From DATAGF01 sp963834875 (GTDB lineage: Bacteria; Actinomycetota; Thermoleophilia; Miltoncostaeales; Miltoncostaeaceae), in contig CAWIDG010000027.1 in NCBI GenBank assembly GCA_963834875.1, forward strand, positions 1 to 64,000: DNA of 64,000 nucleotides, written 5' to 3'. The stretch's first letter is position 1. Each line of letters starts with the position of its first letter. Position numbers and translations under genes: made by a program. The notes below the pieces were generated by a model that did not search any database, was not told where the DNA came from, and worked only from the letters and a program-made list of their open reading frames with translations. This document shows positions 43,544 through 53,681 of the stretch, piece after piece.

Positions 43544-45048
43544 GGCGCCTCGCCTCGCTGCGCTGGGCGATGGCCCTCGTGGCGGCCGTCGCGTTCGCCG
43601 CCGCGGCCGCGGGGCTCGGCTCGCGGGCGTCGTACGGCGCCCAGACCACGGCCGACGAGCCCCACTACCTGCTCACCGCCCTCAGCCTCGCCCAGGACGG
43701 CGACCTGGACGTGCGCGACGAGTTCGCCGGCCAGGCCTACCGCCCGTTCCACGAGATCGGCCTGGCCCCTCAGGCCCGGCCGCTCGCCGACGGCCGCCTG
43801 ATCGAGCCACACGACCCGCTGCTCCCGGCGATCCTCGCGGCCCCGGCGGCGCTCGGCGGATGGGTCGCCGCCAAGCTGATGCTGGCGGCGATCGCCGCCG
43901 CCCTGGCCGCGCTCACGCTGTGGACCGCGGTGCGGCGGTTCGGCGTGCCGGTGCTCCCGGCGGCGGCCGTCGTGGGCGTCTTCGCGGCCTCGGCGCCCCT
44001 GGCGGCCTACGGCAGCCAGGTCTATCCGGAGCTGCCCGCGGCCCTGGCGGTCGCCGTCGCGATCGCGGCGCTCTCCGGGCCCCTGCGCCGCGGGGGCCTC
44101 GTCGCGCTCGCCGCGGCCGTCGTCGCGCTGCCCTGGCTGTCGGTGAAGTACGCGCCCGTCGCCGCCGTCCTGGCCGTCGTCGGGCTGTGGCTGCTGGTCC
44201 GCGGCGGGCGGCGGCGCGCCGCCCTGGCCCTGGGCGGCGGGCTCGCCGCCGCGGCGCTGGTCTTCCTCGGCGCCCACCAGGCCCTCTACGGCGGCGTCAC
44301 CCCCTACGCGGCGGGGTCGCACTTCGTGGGCGGCGAGCTGACGGTCGTGGGGTCGGATCCCGACTACCTCGGGCGCGGGCGCCGCCTGGTGGGCCTGCTG
44401 GTCGACCGCGACTTCGGCCTGGCGGCCTGGCAGCCGGCCTGGCTGCTGGTCGTCCCCGCCGTCGCCGCCCTGCTCGCGCGCCGGCCCCGCGGCTGGGCAT
44501 CGGTCGCCCTGCCGCTTGCGGCCGGCTGGCTGGTGGCGACCTTCGTCGCCCTCACCATGCAGGGCTGGTGGTTCCCCGGCCGGCAGGTCGTGGTCGTGCT
44601 GCCGGCCGCCGTGCTGGCGATCGCCTGGTGGGCCCGCGGCGGCGGGCGGCGGCTGGGGATCACGCTCGCCCTCGGGGCGGTCGGGGTGCTCGCCTACGGC
44701 TGGGTCGCCGTCGAGGGGGCGCTGGGCCGCATCGCCTGGGTGGTCGACCTCCAGGACACGGCCAATCCGCTCTACCGCGCCTGGTCCGCGGCCCTGCCCG
44801 ACTACCTCGACGTGACCGCCGCCACCTGGGTCCTCCACTGGACCTGGGCGGCGGCGCTGGTGGCGCTCGCCGTCCTCGCGGCCCGCGGCGACGGTTTCCG
44901 CAGGCTCGACCTGAGGGTGAGATCAGCCGGTCACGAGCGGCTGCCCGAGGCGGGCGCAGGTGCCCACGCCGCCGTCCACGACGTGGATGACCTCGGCCGC
45001 CCCCGCCCGCATGAGCAGGCTCGCGCCGACGCTGCTCCGCTGGCCTGA
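43540..45048 (+). CDS. GT-C/ArnT-like multi-pass membrane glycosyltransferase (putative)
   Basis: A protein of about 460 native residues with some 10 helices. The first luminal loop carries TTADEPHYLLTALSLAQDGD, whose DEPHY acidic motif is typical of GT39/ArnT-like enzymes using polyprenyl-phosphate sugars. Later helices alternate with Arg-rich turns. The protein resembles actinobacterial 'hypothetical membrane glycosyltransferases'. It follows the iron permease with a GTGA overlap, which is odd for function. The last ~42 codons overlap the convergent MBL gene and are likely not native. Confidence 0.72.
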   Translation: MRRLASLRWAMALVAAVAFAAAAAGLGSRASYGAQTTADEPHYLLTALSLAQDGDLDVRDEFAGQAYRPFHEIGLAPQARPLADGRLIEPHDPLLPAILAAPAALGGWVAAKLMLAAIAAALAALTLWTAVRRFGVPVLPAAAVVGVFAASAPLAAYGSQVYPELPAALAVAVAIAALSGPLRRGGLVALAAAVVALPWLSVKYAPVAAVLAVVGLWLLVRGGRRRAALALGGGLAAAALVFLGAHQALYGGVTPYAAGSHFVGGELTVVGSDPDYLGRGRRLVGLLVDRDFGLAAWQPAWLLVVPAVAALLARRPRGWASVALPLAAGWLVATFVALTMQGWWFPGRQVVVVLPAAVLAIAWWARGGGRRLGITLALGAVGVLAYGWVAVEGALGRIAWVVDLQDTANPLYRAWSAALPDYLDVTAATWVLHWTWAAALVALAVLAARGDGFRRLDLRVRSAGHERLPEAGAGAHAAVHDVDDLGRPRPHEQARADAAPLA

Positions 45049-46305
45049 CGCGCAGACGACCGCCACCGGGCGCGCCGGGTCGATCCCGTCCGGGATCCCG
45101 CGGATGTCGTGGTACGGGGCATGGACGGAGCCCGGGATCCGCCCCGCGTCCCACTCGCCCTGCTCGCGAACGTCCAGCACCTGGAGCGAGGGGTCGGCCG
45201 CGAGGCGGGAGGGCAGGTCCTCGGCCCGCAGCCGCGCCATCTGCCCCACCGGGCGGCGCTCCTCGCGCCAGCTCGTCATGCCGCCGGCGAGATGGCCGGC
45301 GACGCTGCGCACCCCGACCGACGCCGCCAGGCGGGCCGCGCGCAGGCCGTCGGCGTCGTCGCGGCCGATGAAGACGATCTCCTGGCCGGGCTCGGCGACC
45401 CACGCCAGCTTGGTGCCGAAGCCGGAGCGCAGGTGGGTGACCAACACCGAGCCGGGGACGTGGGCCTCGGCGAACTGGAGGTCGGTGCGCACGTCCACCA
45501 GCAGCGCCCCCTCGGCGCCCATCCGGTCAACCTCGCGGGCCGACAGCGGGGCGGCTCGGACCCCGGCGGTGAGGAGCGGGCCCCGGTTGAGGGCGACGAT
45601 GTCGCCGAAGCGCGGCGGCTGCGGGCCGAGGCCCGCGAGCGCGCGCTCGACGAAGCCGTCCTCGCTCGCCTCGGACAGGATCGGGTTGTGGCCCAGCTCG
45701 AAGCCGATCGTCGACGAGATCTTCTGGTCCATGTCGGGCCCGCCGCACATCGAGCCGCCCAGATGCCCCGGCCAGACCTCGGTCTCGGGCGGCAGCGAGA
45801 GCAGGCCGTCCGTGAGGCTGCGGTAGAGGGCCCGGGCGCCCTCCTCGCGCTCCACAGCGAGGTCGGGGCGCGCGACGTCGCCCACGAACAGCGAGTCGCC
45901 GGTGAGGACGGCCCACGGCGCGTCGCCCCGAGCCGTGTCCACGAGGGCGAAGGCGGTGTGCTCGGGCCGGTGGCCCGGCGTGTGGATCGCGCGCACGCGA
46001 AGCCGCCCGAGGAGCAGCTCCCAGCCGTCGTCGAAGGGCTCGTGCGGGTACTCGACGCCCGCCGCCCGGTGCACGTGGATCGTCGCCCCCGTCGCCTCGG
46101 CCAGGCGGCCGTGGCCCGAGACGTGGTCCGCGTGCGTGTGGGTCTCGAGGACGTGCTCGATGCGCACGCCCAGGTAGCGGGACAGCTCGAGGTACTCGTC
46201 GATCTCGAAGCGCGGGTCGATCACCGCCGCCGCGCCCGCGTCGCCGTCGCCCACGAGGTACGACGCGCAGCCCAGGTCGTCGTGGATGAGCTGGCGGAAG
46301 ATCAC
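44923..46305 (-). CDS. MBL-fold persulfide dioxygenase-like protein with two rhodanese domains
   Basis: A 460-residue protein. The MBL domain (1-~240) has THTHADHVSGHG, TPGHRPEHT and LTGDSLFVGD, the ETHE1/CstB pattern. Rhodanese domain 1 (~255-350) has VDVRTDLQFAEAH but lacks a Cys in its loop (FIGRDDADG). Rhodanese domain 2 (~365-455) has the active-site Cys in VVCASGQRSSVG. Together they oxidise glutathione or similar persulfide and move sulfane sulfur. ATG is clear. Its stop is inside the overlapping end of the glycosyltransferase. Confidence 0.9.
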   Translation of the reverse strand: MIFRQLIHDDLGCASYLVGDGDAGAAAVIDPRFEIDEYLELSRYLGVRIEHVLETHTHADHVSGHGRLAEATGATIHVHRAAGVEYPHEPFDDGWELLLGRLRVRAIHTPGHRPEHTAFALVDTARGDAPWAVLTGDSLFVGDVARPDLAVEREEGARALYRSLTDGLLSLPPETEVWPGHLGGSMCGGPDMDQKISSTIGFELGHNPILSEASEDGFVERALAGLGPQPPRFGDIVALNRGPLLTAGVRAAPLSAREVDRMGAEGALLVDVRTDLQFAEAHVPGSVLVTHLRSGFGTKLAWVAEPGQEIVFIGRDDADGLRAARLAASVGVRSVAGHLAGGMTSWREERRPVGQMARLRAEDLPSRLAADPSLQVLDVREQGEWDAGRIPGSVHAPYHDIRGIPDGIDPARPVAVVCASGQRSSVGASLLMRAGAAEVIHVVDGGVGTCARLGQPLVTG

Positions 46306-46357
46306 GCCCGCAGCCTATGACGGCCGGGGCGGCGGCGGACAGGGCGCGGGCCGGGGC

Positions 46358-47153
46358 CTAGATCGCGAACAGGATCCCGGCCGGCTCGCCGGGCTCCGCC
46401 GCCAGCCGCGGGAGCGACGCCCGCAGGGCGCGCTGGAGGATCCCGGCGCTCTCGCGGAACAGCCTCGCGAGCGTCTCGTGGGGCGTCGGGACGGCGCCCA
46501 CCCCGTTGGCGTGGTCCGTGACGAACCCCATCAGGGCGAACGGCAGGCGCGCCTCGCCGGCGAGGACCGCCTCCGGGCCCGCGGTCTGGCTCACGCAGGT
46601 CACGCCGGCCGCGGCCAGCTGGGCGATCTCGCTGACCGAGTTGAAGCGGGGGCCGTCCACATGACCGTAGGCGCCCCCGTCACGCACCTCCAGCCCGGCG
46701 TCCCGCGCCCCCTCGACCAGGGCGGCGCGGGCCCGCTCGCCGAACGGGCGGTCGTAGATCCAGTGGCCCCGCCCCGGGATCTCCGGCGAGGTGAACAGCG
46801 TGCAGAGCGAGCCGTCGGCGAGGCGGTTGGAGGGGAAGTGGAGGTCGTCGAACACGACCAGCGACCCGAGCTCCAGGGACGGGTCGAGGGCGCCGCACAC
46901 CGTGGTGGAGACCAGGCAGGCGGCGCCCACCTCGACCATGGCCGCCACGGTGGCGCGCGGCGTCACCTGGTGCGACAGGCGGGCGTGCCCCGGCCCGTGG
47001 CGGGCCACGTGCGCGACCGGGACGCCGGCCAGCCGGCCCGTGACGACCTCCGCCGCGCCGTAGCGCGTCGCGACCGACTCCAACCGGCGGCCCTCGACGC
47101 CCTCGAGCTCGTACAGGCCGGTGCCGGTGATGAGGCCGACGGTGCCCGTCACC
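46358..47153 (-). CDS. mtnP: 5'-methylthioadenosine/inosine phosphorylase family protein
   Basis: A 264-residue PNP-family enzyme. It starts VTGTVGLITGTGLYELEG, has VARHGPGHARLSHQV, ACLVSTTVCGALDPSLELGS, and the end motif SQTAGPEAVLAGEARLPFAL. It splits methylthioadenosine (or inosine) with phosphate in methionine salvage. The base-binding loop reads VTDHANGVG, so whether the substrate is an adenine or a hypoxanthine nucleoside is not settled. The GTG overlaps the stop of DUF5996 upstream. Confidence 0.87.
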
Positions 47154-48052
47154 GCGCGAGGCCCTCCACGTCCCAGCCGGCGCTCGTCGCGCCCGCCAGG
47201 TACGCGCTCTCCAGGAACGCCATCAGCGCCTGGCGCGGGTCCGGGGCCGCGCGGACGTCCTCGTACGGCAGCAGGGCCAGCGAGCCGGTCGGCCCGCGTC
47301 TGCCACGCGGCCGCCGCCGGTGCGAGGGGCTGCTCGACGAGGCCCGGCGGCTCCGGGGCCGTGTAGGAGTAGAAGGCCGGCATCGGGATGCGGTCGTCGC
47401 CGGCCCAGAAGCCGAAGCTGACGACCTCGTGGGTGTAGGCCTCGGCGGTCACCGGGTCGGCGCCCTCGCTCGGGGGCGCGCGGCGGCCGGAGAACCTGGT
47501 GACGGCGAGGTCGAAGCTGTGCCAGAAGAGCTGAACCGGGCTCGTCTTGCCGGAGAAGCGGCCCGAGAACTCGCCGAAGGCGTCCGCCGCCGACCGCAGG
47601 ACGGCCCACCAGCGCGCGACCGCGTCGGCGTCGTACGAGCGGTGCTCGCGGTCCTCGGGAAACGGGGTGGCGTCGGCGAGGTCGAAGGGCGTCGGCCGGA
47701 TGACGCAGCTCACGCCGAGGTCGTCCAGGGCCGCGAACAGGCGCTCGTGGAACGCGGCGACCGCGAGCCCGTCGTGCAGCGCGAAGTCGCGCGTGGCGCC
47801 CTCGCTCGTCCGGGCGACGGCCCGGTGCGCGACCAGGTCGAGCTCGATCTCGGCCAGCCCGGCCTCGCACGGCATCGGGCCGGTCGTGACGCCCCGCGCG
47901 CTGACGCGCAGGGTCACGTGCCACCAGTGGTTGAGCGGCGGGGTGAGCGCCATGCGCACCTTGCCGACGATCTGGCACCAGCGGTGGAGCGTCTCCTTGG
48001 TCGGGCGCCACTCGTCGAGCGGCAGGGGCGGCCAGGCGTCGGCGGGCGGCAT
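47150..48052 (-). CDS. DUF5996 family protein, one frameshift
   Basis: About 300 residues. The start MPPADAWPPLPLDEWRPTKE, then TLHRWCQIVGKVRMALTPP and NHWWHVTLRVSARGVTTGP, is the DUF5996 signature. Later FWHSFDLAVTRFSGRRAPP is conserved. A shift near 47295 moves the end, SLALLPYEDVRAAPDPRQAL, MAFLESAYLAGAT..., into another frame with stop at 47150, overlapping mtnP. Family role unknown. The coupling to MTA phosphorylase is suggestive. Confidence 0.82.
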
Positions 48053-48093
48053 GCGGAGTCCGGGTCGGGGGGACGTGCGCCCAGCGAACGGGC

Positions 48094-48276
48094 CTACTCT
48101 TCCCCGCCGACGACCTCCCGCGGGTCGACCCACTCCTTGGCCCGCTCGACGAGCCGCCCCTGACGAACCTGCTCCTCGTCGATCTCCTCGGGCGGGGCGT
48201 CGGGCGGAAACCCCTCATCCGGGTGCGCGAGGACCTCCTCGTCGTCGTCGGTCAGGCGCGGCGGACGGTCGTTCAT
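48094..48276 (-). CDS. small acidic protein
   Basis: A 60-residue protein MNDRPPRLTDDDEEVLAHPD, EGFPPDAPPEEIDEEQVRQG and RLVERAKEWVDPREVVGGEE. About a third of residues are Asp or Glu. No hydrophobic segment or Cys. ATG overlaps the stop of the Cys-rich protein upstream by ATGA, so the two are made together. Unknown. Confidence 0.6.
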   Translation of the reverse strand: MNDRPPRLTDDDEEVLAHPDEGFPPDAPPEEIDEEQVRQGRLVERAKEWVDPREVVGGEE

Positions 48277-48668
48277 TCCCTGACGATACCCGGCGCGGTG
48301 ACGCTGTAGCCGCCGCGGTGCGCCGACAGGAGGAAGTCCGGGTTGACGCAGGGGCCGTCCGAGCGGTGCTCGAAGGTCCGCTCGATCTCGGTGTGGCACA
48401 TCGGCAACGGCTCGCGCGCGGCGCGCAGACCGCCGAAGCCGGCCCGGGTCCGCTGAAGCAGCCGGAAGCGGTGGAGGTCGATCTCGGCCCGGTAGACGCC
48501 CTCGAGGCAGCCGATCCAGGTGCGCCCGTCCCGCTCGTACGAGTAGAGGCGGCTGCAGCCCGACGCCAGGCAGCCGGCCGGGAGGACGATCCGCTCGCAC
48601 GCCACCGGGCAGAGCCGGCACGAGCCGGCCGCGCGGGCCGCGGCAGCCGCGGTTCCGGTGGTCGTCAT
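48273..48668 (-). CDS. cysteine-rich protein of unknown function
   Basis: A 131-residue protein with eight Cys: SCRLCPVACERIV, GCLASGCSRLYSYER, GCLEGVYRAEIDLHRFR, MCHTEIE and GPCVNPDFLLSAHRGGYSV. The first ~45 residues look like two zinc or Fe-S loops. An N-terminal Ala stretch is not a clear signal peptide. It overlaps the acidic small protein by ATGA. I recognise no named family. Confidence 0.65.
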   Translation of the reverse strand: MTTTGTAAAAARAAGSCRLCPVACERIVLPAGCLASGCSRLYSYERDGRTWIGCLEGVYRAEIDLHRFRLLQRTRAGFGGLRAAREPLPMCHTEIERTFEHRSDGPCVNPDFLLSAHRGGYSVTAPGIVRE

Positions 48669-48722
48669 CGTCGGATGGTCTCAGGGGCACCGGGCGAGTG
48701 AAGCAGCCCTCCGCGCCGAGGG

Positions 48723-49570
48723 TCAAGGCGCCGTGGCGACGGCGCCGAGCGCGACGCCCGGGACGACGAAGCCCTCCTCGGTCCGGAAGGGCGCCAGCGC
48801 GGCGTCCACGCGGCGCCCGGAGCGCCTCGACTCGCGGCGGGCAGCGCGCGCAGCACCGCGCCGAAGGGCGACAGCTCACCGCTCACCAGCGAGGTAGTCG
48901 GCGGCGTCCCGATAGCGCATGGTGACCGCGATCTCCTCGACCCGAGGCATCACGAGCCCGGCGGCCAGCGAGCATGCCGGCCAGGCGCTCGGGGTCGGCC
49001 AGCGCGAAGGGCGACGGCTCGCCGGGCTCCAGCGGCGGCAGGTGGCCGCGCTCGCGCAGCACCGCGCCGCCGACGGCGAGCCACGGGTTGCGCTCGGGCG
49101 GCCCCCAGACCGAGAGGGCGATGATCCCTCCGGGGCGCAGGACGCGCCGCGCCCCCTCCAGGGCGGCGTCCGGCTCCTCCATGAGCATGATGACGAAGCG
49201 CGCCACGCACGGCGTCCACCGAGCCGTCGGGCAGGTCGATGCGCTGGCCGTCCATGACGCGGTGCTCGACGTTGCCCGCCCCGACCTCCTCCGCCCGGCG
49301 GCGGCCGAGCTCGACCATCGCCGGGCGACAGGTCGGTCGAGATCAGCCGGCCCTCCTCGCCGACGGCGGCGGCCGCCTGCAGGCCGGTGTCGCCCGAGGC
49401 GGCGGCCAGCTCGAGCACCGTCTCGCCCGGGCACGGGGGCGAGCGCCGCGACCAGCCACTCGCGGACCGGCGCCAGCTCGCCGTCGATGCGCGCGCGCCG
49501 TGCCGCTCCCACCCAGGGGCCATGGCCGCCGAGATCTCGGCGGGCGTGGACGGCGGCGCTCAGAGCGCAT
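48723..49570 (-). pseudogene. SAM-dependent methyltransferase (UbiE-like), heavily frameshifted
   Basis: The protein can be followed across three frames: RIDGELAPVREWLVAALAP, PGETVLELAAASGDTGLQAA (SAM motif I), MVELGRRRAEEVGAGNVEHR, VMDGQRIDLPDGSVD, ARFVIMLMEEPDAALEGARR, VLRPGGIIALSVWGPPERNP and MRYRDAADYLAGE. A typical tail, APFRTEEGFVVPGVALGAV, ends at 48723. About 280 residues, normal for the family. At least five shifts occur in 850 bp (near 49500, 49435, 49325, 49205, 48965), more than in any neighbour of similar size. It is either a pseudogene or a poor-quality segment. Confidence 0.7.
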
Positions 49571-49658
49571 GCGGCAACCGTAGCGTCACGGCCGGGCTAC
49601 CGTGTCCAGCATGCACCTGATCGTGGGCCGGAAGGAACACTGGGTTGACAATTGATCC

Positions 49659-50258
49659 ATGGCGGAGCTGGCGGCGCGCCACCGCGCCGTCGCCGTCGAC
49701 GTCGGCACGGGTGACGGCGCCTACGCCCGCCGCCTCGCCGCCGCCGACCCCGGCCTGCTGGTGGTCGGGGTCGATGCCAACGCCGACAACCTGAGGCAGG
49801 CGTCGCGCCGGGCGGCCGCCGCCCCGGCTCGAGGAGGGCTTCCCAACCTGCTGTTCGCGCGCCTCGCGCTGGAGCGCGCGCCCGACGCGCTCGCGGGGCT
49901 CGCCGACCGCCTCAGCGTCCTGCTGCCCTGGGGCTCGCTGCTGCGCGCGGTCGCAGTGGGGGAGCCCGACGGGCTGGGCCGCCTGCGGGCGCTCTGCGCG
50001 CCGGGCGCGGAGATCGAGATCGTGCTCGGCGACGACGATCTCGACGGTGTCCCGGCCGAGGCGCTGCCGGCCCGCTACGCCGACGCGGGCCTGGCGGTGT
50101 CGGCCGAGCCGGTCGGCGCCGCCGAGGTGGCAGCGCTCGGGACGACCTGGGCCAAGCGCCTGGCCCGGCCCGACCCGGAGCGCCGCTTCTGGCGCCTGAG
50201 CGGCCGCGCGGTCGCGCCGCCCCTCAGGCCAGGCAGCGCTCCCCGAACAGGGTCTTGA
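49659..50258 (+). CDS. kamB: KamB/NpmA-like 16S rRNA (A1408) methyltransferase, N-terminus interrupted by TGA
   Basis: The body matches the aminoglycoside-resistance A1408 methyltransferase family: VDVGTGDGAYARRL (SAM site), VGVDANADNLRQASRRAA, RGGLPNLLFARLALERAP, LLPWGSLLRAVAVGEPD, RYADAGLAVSAE and TTWAKRLARPD. These enzymes modify the ribosomal A site. Family members carry about 16 more residues before AELAARH. Upstream in the same frame, ATG at 49611 encodes MHLIVGRKEHWVDN, then TGA (49653-49655), then S-M. It aligns without gaps to the KamB leader (VVGKRVQEFSDAEF). So either a nonsense change, a base error, or restart at 49659. The last ~12 residues run into the convergent dnaE. Confidence 0.75.
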   Translation: MAELAARHRAVAVDVGTGDGAYARRLAAADPGLLVVGVDANADNLRQASRRAAAAPARGGLPNLLFARLALERAPDALAGLADRLSVLLPWGSLLRAVAVGEPDGLGRLRALCAPGAEIEIVLGDDDLDGVPAEALPARYADAGLAVSAEPVGAAEVAALGTTWAKRLARPDPERRFWRLSGRAVAPPLRPGSAPRTGS

Positions 50259-53200
50259 GCTCGGCGACCAGGCCGTTGTCGCGCGGGTCCACGCGGTACT
50301 GCTCGCCCAGGCGATAGCGCCGCGGCCCCTCGCCGGTCTCGACCTCGACCACCACCGGCACGTCGCCGCGGTGGTCCGCGAGCAGGCGGCGCAGCTCGTC
50401 GAGCGGGGTCGCCGAGAGGCGGGCCAGGGGCACGCGGACCCGGAGCCGCTCCTCCTCGGCGCCCTCCTCGGGGAGGAAGGCCCGGACGGCCTGGGCCACG
50501 AGCTTGGTCTCGCCCTCCCCCTTCTGGTTGACCCGGCCGGCGATGAGCACCAGCGCGTCCGCCGTCAGCAGCTCGCGGGCCTCGGCCAGCACGGCCGGCA
50601 CCACCACGACCTCGACCGACCCCTCGAGGTCGTCGAGCCGGGCGAACATCATCGGCTCGCCGCGGCGCGTGGTGATGTGCTTGATCGACCCGACGAGGCC
50701 CCCGACCGTGACCGCCTCGCCGTCGGCGCGGTCGAGCAGCGCGGCGAGCCCGCAGGTGACCGCGCGCGCGAGCTGGCGCCGGCAGTCGTTGAGCGGGTGG
50801 CTGGAGACGTACAGGCCCAGCGCCTCCTTCTCGGCGGCGAGCTTCTCGTCGCGGGCCATCTCCGTGCCGGAGATCGGGGGGTCGAGCTCGGCGACGGGGT
50901 CGGCGCCGCCCATCGCGCCGAACAGCGACTCCTGGCCCGCCGCGAGGTCGAGCCGGCGGCGGGCGGCCTGGCCCATCGCCGCCGGGAGCGCCTCGAGCAT
51001 CCCCCGGCGCGTCGCGCCGGTCGAGTCGAGCGCGCCGCCGCGGATCAGGCTCTCGAGCGCCCGCTTGTTGACCTGGGCCTGGTCGACGCGGCGGCAGAAG
51101 TCCCAGATCGACTCGAAGTCGCCGCCGTCCTCGCGCGCGGCGAGGATCGCCGCGACGGCGTTCTCCCCCACCCCCTTCACCGCCGGTCAGCCCGAACCTG
51201 ATTTCCCTCGGAAATCCGGGCATCTCCCCGGGCCCCGTGACGGCGAAGTCGGGGCCGCTGACGTTCACGTCCGGGGGCAGCACGGCCAGGTCCATCTCGG
51301 CGCAGGCCGCCACGTAGAACGGCACCCGGTCCTTGGTGTCCATCACCGAGCTCAGGAGCGAGGCCATGTACTCGGCCGGGTGGTTCGCCTTCAGGTAGGC
51401 GGTGTGGTAGGCCAGCAGCGCGTAGCAGGCGGCGTGGCTCTTGTTGAACGAGTAGTCGCCGGCCGCCTCGCAGAGGCTCCACAGGCGGCCCGCCACCGTG
51501 GGGTTCGTGCCGCTCGCGATGCAGCCCTCGATGAACTCGTCCTTCAGCGAGGCCATCAGGACCTTGTCCTTCTTGCCCACGGCCTTGCGCAGGTCGTCGG
51601 CGCGCGCCGGCGAGAACCCGGCGATCTCCCGCGAGATCGCCATGAGCTGCTCCTGGTAGACGGCCACGCCGTAGCTCACCCCGGTGATCGCCTCGAGGCG
51701 CGGGTCCTCGAAGGTCACCCGCGCGGGGTCGCGCTTGTTGCGCGCGTAGGTGCTGATGAAGGCCATCGGGCCCGGGCGGTAGAGGGCGACGAGGGCGATC
51801 AGGTCGGCGAACTCGGTCGGCCCCACCTCGCGCAGGGCCTCGCGCATCCCGCTCGACTCGAACTGGAAGACGCCGATCGAGTCGCCGCGGGCGAGCATCT
51901 CGTAGGTGCGCGCGTCGTCGAGGGGCACCGTCTCGATGTCGAGGGCCTGCCCGGTGCGGCGCTCGATCAGGCTCAGGCACCCCTGGATGACGTCGAGGTT
52001 GCGCAGCCCGAGGAAGTCCATCTTCAGCAGGCCGAGGCTCTCCACGTCGTGGTCCGGGAGCTGGGTCACCACGTTGCCCTCGTCGTCCAGCCGGACGGGC
52101 AGGTAGTCGGTGATGTCGCCAGGCGCGATGACGACCCCCGCGGCGTGGACGCCCTCGTTGCGCACCAGGCCCTCGAGCGGGCGGGCCGTGTCGATGATCT
52201 CCTTGGCGACCGGGTCCTCGGCGTACGCGTGGGCCAGCTCGGTGCCCGGCTTCATCGCGTCCTCCAGGCGGATGCCGATCGGCCGCTCGGGCACGAGCTT
52301 GGCGATGCGGTCGACCTGGCCGTAGCTGTGGCCGAGCACGCGGCCGGCGTCGCGCACCACCGCCCGGGCCAGGAGCTTGCCGAACGTGCCGATGCGCGCC
52401 ACGGCCGACGAGCCGTACTTCTCGGTGACGTACTGGACCACGCGGTCGCGCCCGGCCACCGAGAAGTCGGTGTCGATGTCCGGCATGGTCCTGCGCCCCG
52501 GGTTGAGGAAGCGCTCGAAGAGCAGGCCGTGCGCCAGCGGGTCGAGGTCGACGATGCGCAGCGAGTAGGCCACGAGCGAGCCCGGCCGCCGATCCCCTCC
52601 CCGGCCCCACGGCGACGCCGTTCTCGCGGGCCCAGCGCATGTAGTCCCAGACGATGAGGAAGTAGCTGGCGAAGCCCATCTCGGCGATCACGCCCAGCTC
52701 GAAGCGCAGGCGCTCCTCGGCGCCGGGCGGCGGGCCGTCCGGGTACCTGGCGGCGAGGCCCTCGCGGCAGAGGCGCTCGAGGTAGGCGTCGGCGCTCTCG
52801 CCCCCCGGCACCGGGAAGCGCGGCAGCTTGACGTCTCCGAGCGGCAGCCGCAGGGCCGCGCAGCGCTCGGCGACCTCGACCGACATCGCGATCGCCTCGG
52901 GGAAGTCGGGCAGCGCGGCGGCCATCTCGGCCCCGGTCTTGAGGAAGAACTCCTTGGTGTCGAACCGGAAGCGGCTCGGGTTGCTGAGGAGGTCGCGGGT
53001 CTGGATGGCGAGCAGCGCCTCGTGGGCGTCGGCGTCCTCGCGGCAGGGGTAGTGGGCGTCGCATGTCGCGACCATCGGCAGGCCCGCGTCCGCCGCCAGC
53101 CGCCGCAGGTGGGCGTTGATCGCGGCCTGCGACGCCATGCCGGCGTGCTGGACCTCGACGAAGACGCCGTCGGCCCCGAAGATCTGCGCCAGCGCGTCGA

Positions 53201-53681
53201 GCTCGGCGCGCGCGGCGGCGACGTCCTCCCGCTCGAGCGACTCGCAGACGACCCCCGAGAGGCACCCCGACAGGGCGATGATCCCGCCCGCGTGCCGGGA
53301 CATGAGCTCGTGCGAGATGCGCGGCTTGCGGTGGTAGCCCTCGAGATACCCCGCCGAGCAGAGCCGGATGAGGTTGTAGTAGCCCTCGGTCGTCTCGGCG
53401 AGCAGCGTCAGGTGGTTGCGCCGCTCGCGCGCCGGCCGCAGGGCGTGGTCGGGGACGACGTAGGCCTCGAGCCCGAGCACCGGCGTGATCCCGCGCGCCG
53501 TGGCCTTGCGGTAGAGCTCCACCGCCCCGCTCATCACCCCGTGGTCGGTGAGCGCGACCGCCGGCTGGCCCATCTCCTCGACCCGGTCCAGCAGCCGCTC
53601 GATGCGGCACGCGCCGTCCAGGACGGAGTAGTCGGAGTGGACGTGGAGGTGCGCGAAGGGCGGATCCGCTGACGCCGGCAT
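50224..53681 (-). CDS. dnaE: DNA polymerase III alpha subunit, two frameshifts
   Basis: About 1150 residues, normal for DnaE1. The PHP domain opens HLHVHSDYSVLDG. The catalytic core has GPGRGSAAG, PDIDTDFSV (two catalytic Asp), the ALYRPGPM block and AAGDYSFNKSHAACYALLAY. A beta-binding and OB-fold tail (VGGLVGSIKHITTRRGEPMM) ends FGERCLA. Shifts occur near 52590 (SAAG/SLVAYSLRI) and 51180 (FGLT/AVKGVGENAV). Because the replicative polymerase is essential and the motifs are intact on either side, these are most likely sequence errors. Plus-strand KamB-like gene converges with a 35-bp overlap. Confidence 0.93.

Noticed and set aside
49653..49655. Selenocysteine decoding of the TGA in the KamB-like leader
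   Set aside because: The family has no selenoproteins, the position is not catalytic, and no SECIS-like hairpin is evident downstream.
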